Assembly (NCBI GenBank): GCA_016648135.1
Contig: JADDOH010010113.1
Span: 35,963-99,962 of the forward strand
Source: Agrypnia vestita
Taxonomy: Eukaryota > Arthropoda > Insecta > Trichoptera > Phryganeidae
DNA: 64,000 nt
Direction of reading: 5' to 3'
The notes under the pieces were generated by a model. That model made no database searches, was not told the origin of the DNA, and saw only the letters and a list, made by a program, of their open reading frames with translations. Position numbers and translations under genes: made by a program. This document shows positions 52,980 through 62,663 of this stretch, piece after piece. Position 1 is the stretch's first letter. Each line of letters opens with the position of its first letter.

Positions 52980-54220
52980 GTCGGTGATGTAACGTAGGTC
53001 TACATGTCATAGAAAATATGAAATATCTACCTTATTTACGAAAACTAAAACGTCACATTTTTTGTAATCATCGAATACACCGACTAAATTCACACCACAA
53101 TGACTAAATTAAACTGTTACCAATGTACAGATTTTTTAATTAAAAAATATTTATTCATTTCTCTCGTATTTTCGGCCAGTGTATAAAAGAGAGCAGAATA
53201 TTGCAAATCGCGGATAAATCGAGCAAGTAAGAGCACGACACTACCACACATTTCAGGTAGGACAGAGATGGTGGTTGCTTGGGTTTCAGTGAAAGCGAAA
53301 ACAATATCGAAAGAGTATAGTAGAGTCGCGTAACACTTGTTAGACACAGACGGACTGAGTTAACCTGGCGACCGCGTCGTTGAATTCAGTTTGTAATGAT
53401 ACATCAGCGCGAGCGCATTTTATGATAATTTACTAAAATAATGCAAATATGTATGTTTACCTTACATTATCATATAAAGGGACCTTTAAAAAGTTTTATC
53501 TGTATCGTATGCATGTATATTTTACCACATATTAAAAACTATGCCGATTTTTAATCAGGTAACGCTGTGTTACACCACCGTTCCCGAAGATATTTTTTAG
53601 CACAGTCTTTTAAGAGTTAAATGGAAAGAGGTCCAATCAGCATTGATTGGCTTGGGCTATTATTATAAAACTATCGAACTGTGCCAGGCGGGATTCAGTT
53701 AAGAGGTTAGGAGGTAGCAGAAGGGAAGATAAGAAGAAACATTGTTTGCGCGGGTCTTAACAATACGTAATGATGTACAAATGTGATGTACATATTTGGT
53801 CAGCATACACACACTCCCACACACTTCAGTCTACACTGAAGCGCGAAAAGGAAACGCATTTAAAATATAATTTTTATTTAATGTTTGTACTGCACACATA
53901 ATATGAGTTATATATTACCAACTACTATAGTTTCGAGAGGAGCACATTCTCTCACCATCAGGTATAGTTAACAACTAACTTAAATACAAAATTTATCAAT
54001 CTATTCGGTTAGGGCAGTGAGCCGCGCGGCGGTGAAGAAGTATTTTTAGTCATTAACAGAAACAGTTGTAGGATCGGAGAAGTGGATTAAAATATGATCA
54101 AATTGTTCGTGATCCATCCTTTATGAGGAAACGAGTCGATTAGTTTTAATTTGTGACTTTTGAATAGAAAATTCGAAAAAGTTATTATTTTTAGGAAAAT
54201 ATTGTGTAACAAACTATTTT
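52980..54220. other. stretch without recognised features
   Basis: TTAAATGGAAAGAGGTCCAAT at about 53618 is a lone K1 end. Nothing else could be supported. Confidence 0.35.
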
Positions 54221-54235
54221 TTTATATTTAAAAAA

Positions 54236-54358
54236 AAATAGAGATTCGAACACGGAATACGTAGCACATCAATATTGTTACTAACTTGCTGATGTCCTGG
54301 AGTAGGGCTCGAACCACCGGCCACCAGATTACTAGGCGAGTGTCATGACCTCCACATG
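54236..54358 (-). repeat. tRNA-derived SINE (S1), copy 3, truncated
   Basis: AGAGATTCGAACACGGAATA, CGTAGCACATCAATATTGTT and the B-box region GGGCTCGAACCACCGG match 11950-12080. The middle segment (TATTTTCAAAC..) is deleted, and the 5' head stops where the Helitron begins. Confidence 0.65.
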
Positions 54359-54814
54359 TCAATATATATTTATATATAAAAAGAAACCCGTGTTTCCCAA
54401 CCCGCCAAGTTTTCTCCACAACCAGCCAGCGAGTTTGGTGGGGGTGGCTGTGTGTGCGTGGGAGCGGGTGGCGAAAATGTGCTTTCTAGCACATTGTTTT
54501 GTTACGGGAAGGCCGCGAATTCTTCAGATTGTTTCAAAATAGGCGCGCCGACTGTGTCGGTGAGTCTAGAAGGTTCCGAAAAAAACTGCTCTAGAAAGCT
54601 CTGGAAGGAGAAGGTACTAGAAAATTCCAGAAAGTTCTATAAGGTTTTAACTGAATGGCGGAATGTGTCGATGTGTCTAGAAGGTTCCTGTACATTCGAT
54701 AAATTTCTTGAAAGTTCTGGAAAGAGAATGTTCTAGAAGGTTTGCGAAAGTTCTATGACGATCCAAACAGTGTACTAAAAATATACGCGTGCAAAGCCGC
54801 GCGGGCACAGCTAT
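54359..54814 (+). mobile_element. non-autonomous Helitron H1, copy 2
   Basis: TCAATATATATTTATA at left; GCGTGCAAAGCCGCGC then GGGCACAGCTAT at right, so the terminal CTAG has become CTAT. Lacks the CACCACCACC segment present in copy 1. The heat-shock-like units are mostly kept: GAA AA TTC CA GAA AG TTC and GAA AG TTC TG GAA are perfect, and the last cluster has one change. Confidence 0.75.
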
Positions 54815-54909
54815 TATTTTAACACAAATTTCGTAAATTGTAAAGAACAATTTGCGCGTGTCACAGTTTGTTCACGATACTCATTATTATCGAGTGAAAG
54901 TATTACAGA

Positions 54910-55380
54910 CTAGCTGGTCGTACCCGGCGTTGCACGGGTTAAGGATTAAGTAAAAAATAAGTTTGTGAGGGAAAACAAAGGGTCCGCTGTTCTCTAAATA
55001 ATAATGTTTCCATCTAATGTTAACAAAAGTTATTGTTACATAACTGTAATACTTAGATATATGGTATCGCAGACCTTTTTGTAGATATTAATATCCTCTA
55101 TAAAACTGTAGTGCATTACTTTGCTCAATTGGCAATAATTTCCGCAGCGTACGCAATAAAAGGTTACTTTTTTCGTACTTTTTTCACACGTTGGGTTACA
55201 TTATCGAAGTTTTCATACGGATCCCTAACATTTTTGAAAATATTCTATAGCCTATGTTCATCAGGGATAATGTAGTATTCTGAATGTGAAAGAATTTTTC
55301 AAATCGGTCCAGCAGTTTCGGAGCCTATTCAATTCAAACACACAATCAAATCTTTCCTCTTTATAATATTATAGTATAGA
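54910..55380 (-). mobile_element. non-autonomous Helitron H2, both ends intact
   Basis: On the minus strand it starts A^TCTATACTATAATATTAT (55380) and ends with a hairpin (CCCGTGCAACGCCGGG), then TACGACCAGCTAG^T (54910). Insertion lies between A and T. 471 bp, no coding sequence. This end pair is typical of lepidopteran Helitrons. Confidence 0.88.
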
Positions 55381-55384
55381 TGAA

Positions 55385-56130
55385 AATTTTCACAATAATT
55401 GTATTTGGAATCATATTTTCAAATAATATTGTAACCTGTATCCGGTAGGGAATCAAATATATTTTATTTTACTCGGTATTTGATTTTCAGCGCTTTACAA
55501 AGTAAACGTACTCAAAGTACGTTATTATCTACTTGTCGTTTGTCACGCGCAGTGTTCATGGAACCGTGAAATGAATAAACGGAAACATTTAGGTGTTCGG
55601 TTTCACTTAGTACAAGGGCCGCCAACAGGTGGTGTGCCTGTAGTGTTTTTTAGAGGTACCTATAGAATTTTAAAATGAAATAAAACCCACCATAAAAATC
55701 GCGGTAATGGGCATGTGGCTTTATTGAAAAAACAATTTTATGCTGTTACTGTTTAAATATGATTTTCGAAATAAATTTACACAATTTGCAACGTTGTGTA
55801 TTCATGATAAAATGGCTAACCAAACGGATAACAAATCAGCTGTCAAATGTCGCTGGAAAATGTGTTGATAATTAGAAAAACAAACATTAAAAAGCACACT
55901 TTATTTAAACTCTAATGGCATAAAATTATTTTTCAATAAATTCAATCGTCACCACGATTTTTTTGTGTTTTATTGCATTTAACAGCTTTATAACAAAAAA
56001 ATTATCCATTATTTCTTTAGGTGTAACAAAACCTATATTATATTAATAATAATTATTTAATCCTAATAATGTAATTAATTTAAACGAATTTTACAAACTG
56101 CTCAGTACCATTTTCTAAGGTGCCTCTCAG
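55385..56130. other. stretch without recognised features
   Basis: Nothing could be supported. Confidence 0.35.
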
Positions 56131-56135
56131 ATTAC

Positions 56136-56880
56136 TTACTTACTTACTTACTTACCATCACGCCGTTTCCCCGAGGGGGTAGGCAGAGAGGATAGAGCGC
56201 CATACTCTTCTGTCCTGACATACAACTTTCGCTTCGTCTACATTCATACATCTTCGCATGCAAGCTCGACGGTTGTTCAGACTTCTAACAGGACCATCTT
56301 CCAGTATCTGGTTAATCTGGTCATGCCACGTCTTCCGTGGTCGCCCTCTTTTTCTGGCGCCGTCAACACTTGCATCATATATCTTTCTTACCATTCTTTC
56401 CTCATTCATTCGCTCAACATGCCCAAACCACCTGAGCGACCCTATTTTTATTCTCTGTATTATGCTACGATCAGCTTTACATTCATTCCTAATATCTCAT
56501 TCTTTTTTTTACTCTATCATACATGGATTTACCACACATACGTCTAAGGGACCTCATCTCCACTGCATTCAATCTACTTTCGTTCCTCTTCTGCCAGCTC
56601 CAGGCTTCACTTCCATACATTAGTGTCGGTACCAGAACTCCATTATGTACCGCCAGTTTTGCCTCGGTAGACATATTTCTATTAGAAATTATTGCATTCA
56701 AAGCACCGTTCACCTATTCCCGGCAGTCACTCTCCTCTCTATATCTTTCTCAACATTCCCTCTTCTATCGAACATACTTCCCAAGTATACAAACTCATCT
56801 ACTTGTTCCAAACATTCATTGCCTACTAGTATTTCACACGTTGTTGTATTTCACTCTCAGATTATCTTTATTTATTATAA
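56136..56880 (-). pseudogene. LINE family L-A, 3' end of ORF2, longest copy
   Basis: Minus-strand pieces in order: VCILGKYVR-type relic of the YLGS segment, VNGALNAIISNRNMSTEAKL, VLVPTLMYGSEAWSWQKRNE, RRMCGKSMYDRV, then after a frameshift at a T-run (about 56505) RNECKADRSII-type sequence, RMNEERMVRKIYDASVDGAR and SAYPLGETA. The tail (GTAA)n follows the stop (ACTTACTTACTTACTTACC on the plus strand, 56137). Very similar to 34676-35330 but extends about 150 bp further 5'. Confidence 0.75.
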
Positions 56881-56889
56881 AATAAGGAA

Positions 56890-58175
56890 AATTGAACTAT
56901 AAACAACCAACAAAATGTAAGCTGAGTATTGATAATGAGCCTGTGGAACTAGTCATGAGCTTCAGATATTTAGGTGTAGAAATCTGTAGCCATGGCGATC
57001 TTTACACCCAAGTCAGAGAAAAAGTTAACAAAGCATCCACCGTCTCAGGGTGTCTCAAGAATTTGATCTGGAAAAACAAAAGTATGCATATTGAAAGCAA
57101 GATCGAAATATACAAGACATGCGTGCGACCTGTTATGACATACGGCACAATTCTGAAAATAACAATGTCTGGATCTTTAAGATCTTTATCCCAACACTTA
57201 ATAGACGATAATGAAAATTAAAAATGTCCAGAGCGGATTTTGTAATTCTACGGCTCAAATACACTGTATTAAAAGATGATATAAGAAAGATTGTTTCTCA
57301 CAATCGTATTAATTTCTTCATCCACAGCGTCCAGATGAAATATCATGGCTAAACTTGTCATGGCCGCGTTCGGCGTTACCGCGTATTCAAATCTTCCCAT
57401 CCTGACATTTGACAGATATGTCTGGATCTTTAAGATCTTTATCCCAACACTTAATAGACGATAATAAAAATAAAAAATAAACGAGACATAGCTTTACGTC
57501 GGTGTTTGTTTCTGTAAGTTTCTACATGAGATAGATATAGAGGGAGGGAGAAAGATGTAAATTGTTATCTGTCAAATGTCAAGATGGGAAGATTTGAATA
57601 CGCGGTAACGCGGTCATGACAAGTTTAGCCATGATATTTCATCTGGACGCTGTGGATGAAGAAATTAATACGTTTGTAAGAAACAATCTTTCTTATATCA
57701 TCTTTTAATACAGTGTATTTTAGCCGTAGAATTACAAAATCCGCTCTGGACATTTTTAATTTTTATTATCGTCTACTAAGTGTTGGGATAGAGATCTTAA
57801 AGATCCAGACATTGTTATTTTCAGAATACGGATGATAAGCTGTGGAGACGCGGGCTGACACTGTCCGCACCAAAGGACTCCTTAGAACAACTGAAATGAA
57901 GGTGCTGAGAGCCATTACTGGAAAAACTCTACGCGACCGTGTCCGGAATGAAGACGTAAGAAAAACTTGCAAAATAGAGGACATTGCACGATGGAGTAGA
58001 TCCAGTTGGAGATTCTGGCGGGATCACGTAGCCAGAATGGATAGTGACAGCGAATGAAATCCCCTCCGGATCGTCTACCGGGAAGACAAAGGAAAGATGG
58101 AGGGATAGCTGGACCTCGTCATCCCAGGAGGCGTAGTTTTCTGTAGCACAGATCAACAGGTCTACTAAAAGAATA
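56890..58175 (+). pseudogene. LINE family L-B, 3' end of ORF2, split by a foldback insertion
   Basis: 56905-57155 reads KCKLSIDNEPVELVMSFRYL, GVEICSHGDLYTQVREKVNK, then KIEIYKTCVRPVMTYG; 57840-58170 continues ETRADTVRTKGLLRTTEMKV, LRAITGKTLRDRVRNEDVRK and WRFWRDHVARMDSDSE. FRYLGxxI, RPVMTYGxETR and RNEDVR are the thumb-to-C-terminus region of insect LINE ORF2. The FB4 element sits exactly between TYG and ETRAD, so the two parts were once joined. Further frameshifts follow; the 3' end has AAGAATAAGAAGAAGAAGAA. Confidence 0.75.
57158..57832. mobile_element. foldback element FB4 inserted in LINE L-B
   Basis: Arms about 57160-57415 and 57560-57832 are inverted copies starting ATTCTGAAAATAACAATGTC. 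The middle holds a third copy of the terminal segment (GTCTGGATCTTTAAGATCTT then TATCCCAACACTTAATAGAC, 57420-57465) followed by unique sequence with GGGAGGGAGAAAG. No coding capacity. Confidence 0.8.
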
Positions 58176-58179
58176 AGAA

Positions 58180-58550
58180 GAAGAAGAACTATAGCGATGA
58201 TAATCTCAAGACGCTCCGTTCGCAGTTTACTGTTCTGTCCATACATTGATAAATAAATTACCAGTATTATTATGCATTCGCATATTAAATTAAAATATAA
58301 ATTACAATTTATGTGCGACATTTGTAATATGTACCTGTAACGACTTAGTCACTTTTAAAGTGAGGTAATCTGTGTTACCGCGTATAAAAATGAAAATGTA
58401 TGCTCACATTTAAAGAGAAGTTTATAGGAGTCACTAACATCAATGGATGTTACCAGTCTGTCGACAATTCAATCGCAAAATATAAAGTAAATCAGAAAAT
58501 GTTGCCATACTATCGACTACTCGAAATTCCAAAGCGAGCAATAATATGTC
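58180..58550. other. stretch without recognised features
   Basis: Nothing could be supported. Confidence 0.3.
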
Positions 58551-58741
58551 TTAGTTACTGTAATTATAGTCCAACGTTGTACAAAAAATAAGTCAGATAT
58601 ATTGAAAAAAAAATGCAAACTTTGATGTCGCATATCTCCATAACTATTGATATTAGGTCATGATAGCTTTAACATTTTCGACTCATAATCAAGGCAGGAA
58701 TATAGTCCTGCGAGGTTATTAATGTTTTCCAAATAACCCTG
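58551..58741. mobile_element. foldback element FB1, right half only
   Basis: TTAGTTACTGTAATTATAGT to CCAAATAACCCTG followed by TA. Equals the right half of 20180-20717, so half an element was lost or never copied. Confidence 0.8.
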
Positions 58742-58795
58742 TATATGTAGATGGAGGAATATGATCGAGAAATTAGAAACACAAGATAATATTAA

Positions 58796-59110
58796 AAAAC
58801 TAACCCATAAAAACCAAGTTTTTATTATACTCCCTTTCCCATTTACTAGTGGAAACAGGTTTGGCGCTTAACCTACGCGTTGGGCTCGAGTCGGACGACT
58901 CTACGAAAGCGAGTTATAAGAAATTTCGAAAAATCCAAAATTATACTATAATTATTAAGTTTTTTTAAACGAAAATTTGTTAAATCATTTTGATCGTCGC
59001 CGCGAGTCTGTCTGCAAAGTTTCAGCTCGATTGGATCACGGGAAAAGGATTAAAAATCGACCCAAAGTTTTTTCGACAGACAAGCAAGCAGACGCTACGA
59101 GTTAAAAGAA
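58796..59110 (-). repeat. dispersed repeat RX-C, copy 3
   Basis: Inverted relative to 10522-10830: AACTAACCCATAAAAACCAA, TATACTCCCTTTC, TCTGCAAAGTTTCAGCTCGA, AGACGCTACGAGTTAAAAG. Confidence 0.7.
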
Positions 59111-59114
59111 AAGA

Positions 59115-59205
59115 ACTAAAAATATATGGGATATTAATAATAATTAAGTACTAACAAGAAAACAAATATAAAAGATAACTATATTTCCAAAAAACATTTT
59201 CAATA
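59115..59205. other. short spacer
   Basis: Nothing recognised. Confidence 0.3.
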
Positions 59206-59208
59206 AAC

Positions 59209-59699
59209 AAGGTTATTTGGGAAACATTAATAACCTCGCAGGACTATATTCCTACCTTGATTATGAGTCGAAAATGTTAAAGCTATTATGACCTAATATC
59301 AATAGTTATGGAGATATGCGACATCAAAGTTTGCATTTATTTTTCATTATTCTAACTTATTTTTTGTAAAATGTTGGACCATCATTGCAGTAACTTATGT
59401 CGAATATGAAAAATGCACTCCCTTTAATACAAGTCAAATAAAATAATAAAAACCTTCTGAAAGGTTATCAATTTTTTTTACTTGTATTGAAACGAATCAA
59501 TTTTTCATATTCGATATAAGTTACTGTAATGATAGTTCAACGTTTTATAAAAAATAAGTCAGAAATATTATTAAAAAATGCAAACTTTGGTATTGCATAA
59601 CTTATAACTATTGATATTAGGTCATTTTCGGCTCACAATAAAAGCGGGAATGTAGTCTTGCGAGTTTATTAATGTACCTTATGTAACTTATAACCCTGT
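59209..59699. mobile_element. foldback element FB1, copy 4, degraded ends
   Basis: AAGGTTATTTGGGAAACATT at left and TTATAACCCTGTT at right; inverted halves with AATATCAATAGTTATGGAGA and GTAATGATAGTTCAACG. The terminal CAGGG at left has been lost and the right end is altered, so flanks cannot be judged. Confidence 0.75.
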
Positions 59700-59800
59700 T
59701 ATAAGTGGTGAAAACGAAGTTCATTTCAATTAATTATATTAATAATGTCACTACGAAATCGTTTTGCTCTTTTTGAAGAAGTAATCAATTATGGTTTTAA

Positions 59801-60546
59801 AGCCATGTATTCACTAGGGGACAAATCGCGAAACATTCCGCTCGACATGTCGCATCAACATCTACGTTCATGTTTCGGGGACAATGACGCGGTCATTTGA
59901 CGTGTACACACCGGGACTCGCATATCTTGTCGCGACAATGTCACCCGATGAGGTTATGATGACAGCTGCAGTATCTCATTTGGCGAAAACGGGGTTCCGC
60001 GCAATTCGAAATGTTTTTTTGGGTCGCAATTTCAAATTAACGAGGTTTTACTGTAGTAAATTGAATATTATTAAAAACAAGGTCCTTTTTGCAAATAATT
60101 ATTGTTTTCCACACGTCGCGGAAATGTCGCCCTATGGTGTTATGATGACAACTGCGTATCTGTTTATGTTAATGAGTTTGTCGAAACGTAAGAGGAGAAA
60201 AAAGCGGAGAATGCGAAATTATTTACTGCAAAGAGAAAGAAGGACGAACATTCTATGCGATCTTCGATCGATGCAGCTCGATGAGTTCAAGAACAATTTC
60301 GTTTCCCCGCACTGTCATCTTGACAAATACAGCGCATGCGTATTCACTTGTAAACATAACACGTGGTACAGACGCTCCGCGTAATGTTGCAGTGAGCTCG
60401 CTCGGGTACCGTGCGCATGGCACGTAGAAATGCCGCGCTATGTTGTACGCGCCGTCGCGGAACAGTGCACGACGTTGCAACGTCACGTAGACTCTATGCC
60501 GCGCGTGCTGTTGAGGGACAATTTGTCCCCTAGTGAATACATGGCT
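59801..60546 (+). mobile_element. Harbinger-type MITE HB1, copy 3
   Basis: 746 bp, flanked by TAA (59798-59800 and 60547-60549). Contains a longer frame (59884-60384) than the other copies but with no known domain. Lacks a short GCAACGTTGCCACG segment present in copies 1 and 2. Confidence 0.85.
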
Positions 60547-60554
60547 TAAAATAT

Positions 60555-60745
60555 AAAGACACCGAATTAACAATACGAACAAATTCTTTCCGCGGCATTT
60601 CTTGGAACTGGAAACGACAATTTATGCATTTTATGCAGAAGTTTGCAAGTCAAGAATACTTGTGTAGTATTTCAGTCACCAAGAACTTATAATAATTATA
60701 TTTTTATGTTATACACGTGCATTTCTTTGTATTTTTTGTTTAATT
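60555..60745. other. AT-rich spacer
   Basis: Nothing recognised. Confidence 0.3.
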
Positions 60746-60749
60746 CTTA

Positions 60750-60838
60750 AGAATACCCTGATGAAGCTTGATCCAAGCAAAACCGGTTGGCATATAACTA
60801 ATAAATAGTGTTTTTTACCAAGTTAACGTGTTTAATTT
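60750..60838 (+). mobile_element. Penelope-like element (subfamily F) end with a mutated hammerhead-like motif
   Basis: CUGAUGA at 60758-60764, extra A, perfect stem GCTTG/CAAGC, then AAAAC where GAAAC is expected, CG, GUU, and GGCATATAACTAATAAATAG then TGTTTTTTACC. The G12-to-A change removes a catalytic base. The downstream part resembles the ends of subfamilies B, C and E. Confidence 0.5.
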
Positions 60839-60987
60839 ATTTAAGGAAGATGCCGTTTCCGAAACAGGTTGAAAAAATACATTTTTATGATAGTAATCTT
60901 CTGATATACTGATGCCAAGAAGTTTCACTTCTTTAACTGTAACTGGTTGCGGATATTTTGTACGAACCGTATGTTTTTCCGAGAAAC

Positions 60988-61036
60988 GATTCTCGACGTT
61001 TCGTCGAATTCTTATTCAACGTCATCGGGAGGACGA
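60988..61036 (-). ncRNA. hammerhead-ribozyme-like motif, PLE subfamily A, at a PLE 3' end
   Basis: Minus strand: CTC, CCGAUGA in place of CUGAUGA (61028-61022), extra C, stem II from GTTGAAT / ATTCGAC with one mismatch, GAAAC (61002-60998), GUC (60997-60995), GAG. One core change (U4 to C) probably weakens or stops cutting. Confidence 0.5.
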
Positions 61037-61152
61037 CCTTTACCCGCGGAGGTAGAGGGCGGACTAATTACTTCTTTCGAGGGCGTAAATTATATTCACG
61101 TTGTTGCGGAGTTTTCACTTCTTCTACAACAGAGGTCGCCAGTGTGCAATAT

Positions 61153-61664
61153 GTACTAGTTACGTCGGCGGACTTTACTGCGCCGTCTCTCAAGGGTATT
61201 TGATAGATTGTAACTGTCATCTCTATTGAAATTGGGATGTTTGTATATTTCAATGGGCTCCCTCACTAATCTGGGTATAAGGTGCGGTTCTGTTGATAAC
61301 ATTTTTGCCTTGTCAAATCTGATGAAGTGACAGAGATTCCCTTTGGATGCATGTTCGCAGATTGCCGATGTATTGGAGTTGTTGTTTTTAATTTCTCCAA
61401 TACGTTCCTTCAATCGTGTAGCGATATTGCGTTTGGTCTGTCTGTGTAGAACGCTCCACCATCGCATGGCACTCTGTATACACCTGGTGACTCGCACGGT
61501 GTGTTATCTTTCACACTACCTAGTTTCACTTCAGTAGTGAGATTGCGCCATTTTAGATTCGCAACTCGATTGTCGCGGTTCTGTTCAACCTGTGGACATT
61601 TATCACCACATAACAATACCATCTTTGCTCTGCATCTGCCACCTTCCATTAGATCGTGTACCAA
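61153..61664 (-). pseudogene. Penelope-like GIY-YIG endonuclease, frameshifted
   Basis: The first frame (61664 down) reads MVHDLMEGGRCRAKMVLLCG, CPQVEQNRDNRVANLKWRNL and GVYRVPCDGGAFYTD. GVY corresponds to the GIY strand. A one-base deletion near 61445 then shifts the frame to QTKRNIATRLKERIGEIKNN, where the YIG strand should have been (YTD-R). It continues SAICEHASKGNLCHFIRFDK, REPIEIYKHPNFNRDDSYNL. The nuclease nicks DNA to start target-primed reverse transcription in PLEs. The H/E pattern of the family is visible (R-x-x-E, EH, RE-x-IEI-x-K). Confidence 0.75.
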
Positions 61665-62039
61665 AAATCTCTCCGTGCCATCCTCATGCCTAATATTTTA
61701 AATTTTCACACGAAGCAAACACATTGTGGCGAGACATAATATCTTTAAATAAAATAACTTTTAGTGTATATTATAGATATCTCACAGAGACGAAACTGTA
61801 TTAATTATGGGAAAGTAGGTATAGAAGTCATTTGGGTGTAACAGGACTTATGACCTGTCTTTTTATGGTTGGCTTAAGTGATCACTTTACACAATTGTAA
61901 CATTCGCCATTTCCACCCATGATAGAATATACCATGCTTATTCATTTTTTGGAAGTTGTATATATGTTCACATTGCGTGAAAAGCTTTCATATATGAGTT
62001 GTAAGCGCCTTTTCCATGCGGCCTGTACAAAGCCATATA

Positions 62040-62600
62040 CACTAATTGATTAATAATGTCTCTGTGACATAAATCCAGCACTGTTCTGAAAGATTTGAAC
62101 AAACTCAAAATATTCTGAAAATAACTTTTTGTTTAACACCACTTTATTGGGTCGGGTGTAGATGTACTTCATAGAAATGATATAGGTATTCGTCTCAATA
62201 ATTTAGAAGCCTTAGAAATAAAAAAAATCTTTAAAAACAAATAAAAAATATTTACTATATAAGCAACTAGATTTATCGCGTAGTCCAATTATAGATATAT
62301 TCCCCTTCCAATTAACTACACCCACCCACACCCACTCTCTTTCACTCAACCCCCACCACAGTTGACGTTTTGTCTCTTTCTTCCCTTAATGCTTTCATAA
62401 TCGTTCGTAATTCTGTTTTTATTTAGTTAATATCTGAACCCTGATGAAGACTCAGTTGAGTCGAAACTAGTTGGTTTTAACTCAATAAAGTGGTGTTAAA
62501 CAAAAAGTTAATCAAATTTCAAATTTTTGGAAATTGTTTAACTCACACAACTTGTTTTGTATGCGAGTTGCATTTTCACTACCGCCATCTGCAGTCCAAA
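62040..62600 (+). mobile_element. Penelope-like element (subfamily C), short insertion with inverted end
   Basis: Left part: inverted terminal piece CTTTTTGTTTAACACCACTT at about 62126. Then a nuclease relic, IGIRLNNLEALEIKKIF at 62185-62240, matching FGLKLNNLESLEISKA in 45360-45420. The right terminal repeat with a hammerhead-like motif and AATAAAGTGGTGTTAAACAA closes it at about 62510. Thus C-terminus, 3' UTR, 3' repeat plus an inverted end piece remain. Confidence 0.6.
62436..62478 (+). ncRNA. hammerhead-ribozyme-like motif, PLE subfamily C
   Basis: GAACC helix I strand (62436-62440), CUGAUGA (62441-62447), extra A, perfect stem GACTC/GAGTC around AGTT, GAAA (62463-62466), C, loop TA, GUU (62470-62472), then GGTTT. 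Helix I GAACC/GGTTT is five pairs with one G-U. All core bases fit apart from the extra A. Confidence 0.62.
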
Positions 62601-62663
62601 GCTTTTTCATTCCCGTAATCCAATACAGATGTCACTATCGATAGTGAGGTATCTATATTTTGG

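Larger units (their letters stand above)
60950..61690 (-). mobile_element. Penelope-like element (subfamily A), 3' half: endonuclease, 3' UTR and hammerhead-like end
   Basis: Reading the minus strand from 61690: a GIY-YIG endonuclease relic (to about 61153), a 3' UTR with ACTAGTACATATTGCACACT, and a terminal repeat with a hammerhead-like motif (61036-60988). This order, nuclease then 3' terminal repeat, is the known 3' half of a PLE. It anchors the motif at 5950-6330 to the same subfamily. Confidence 0.7.
61752..62660 (-). repeat. dispersed repeat RX-A, long copy 2, split by a PLE-C insertion
   Basis: 61752-62038 matches 19385-19672; then a PLE-C segment intervenes, and from about 62601 TTTTTCATTCCCGTAATCC, ACAGATGTCACTA resumes as in 19668-19700. 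The insertion point follows AAAGCCAT. Confidence 0.7.

Noticed and set aside
56258..56623. A 121-codon plus-strand frame
   Set aside because: Shadow of the LINE L-A protein on the minus strand.
59884..60384. A 166-codon frame inside HB1 copy 3
   Set aside because: Equivalent frames in the other two copies are broken or differ, no domain is visible, and the region is explained as a MITE.
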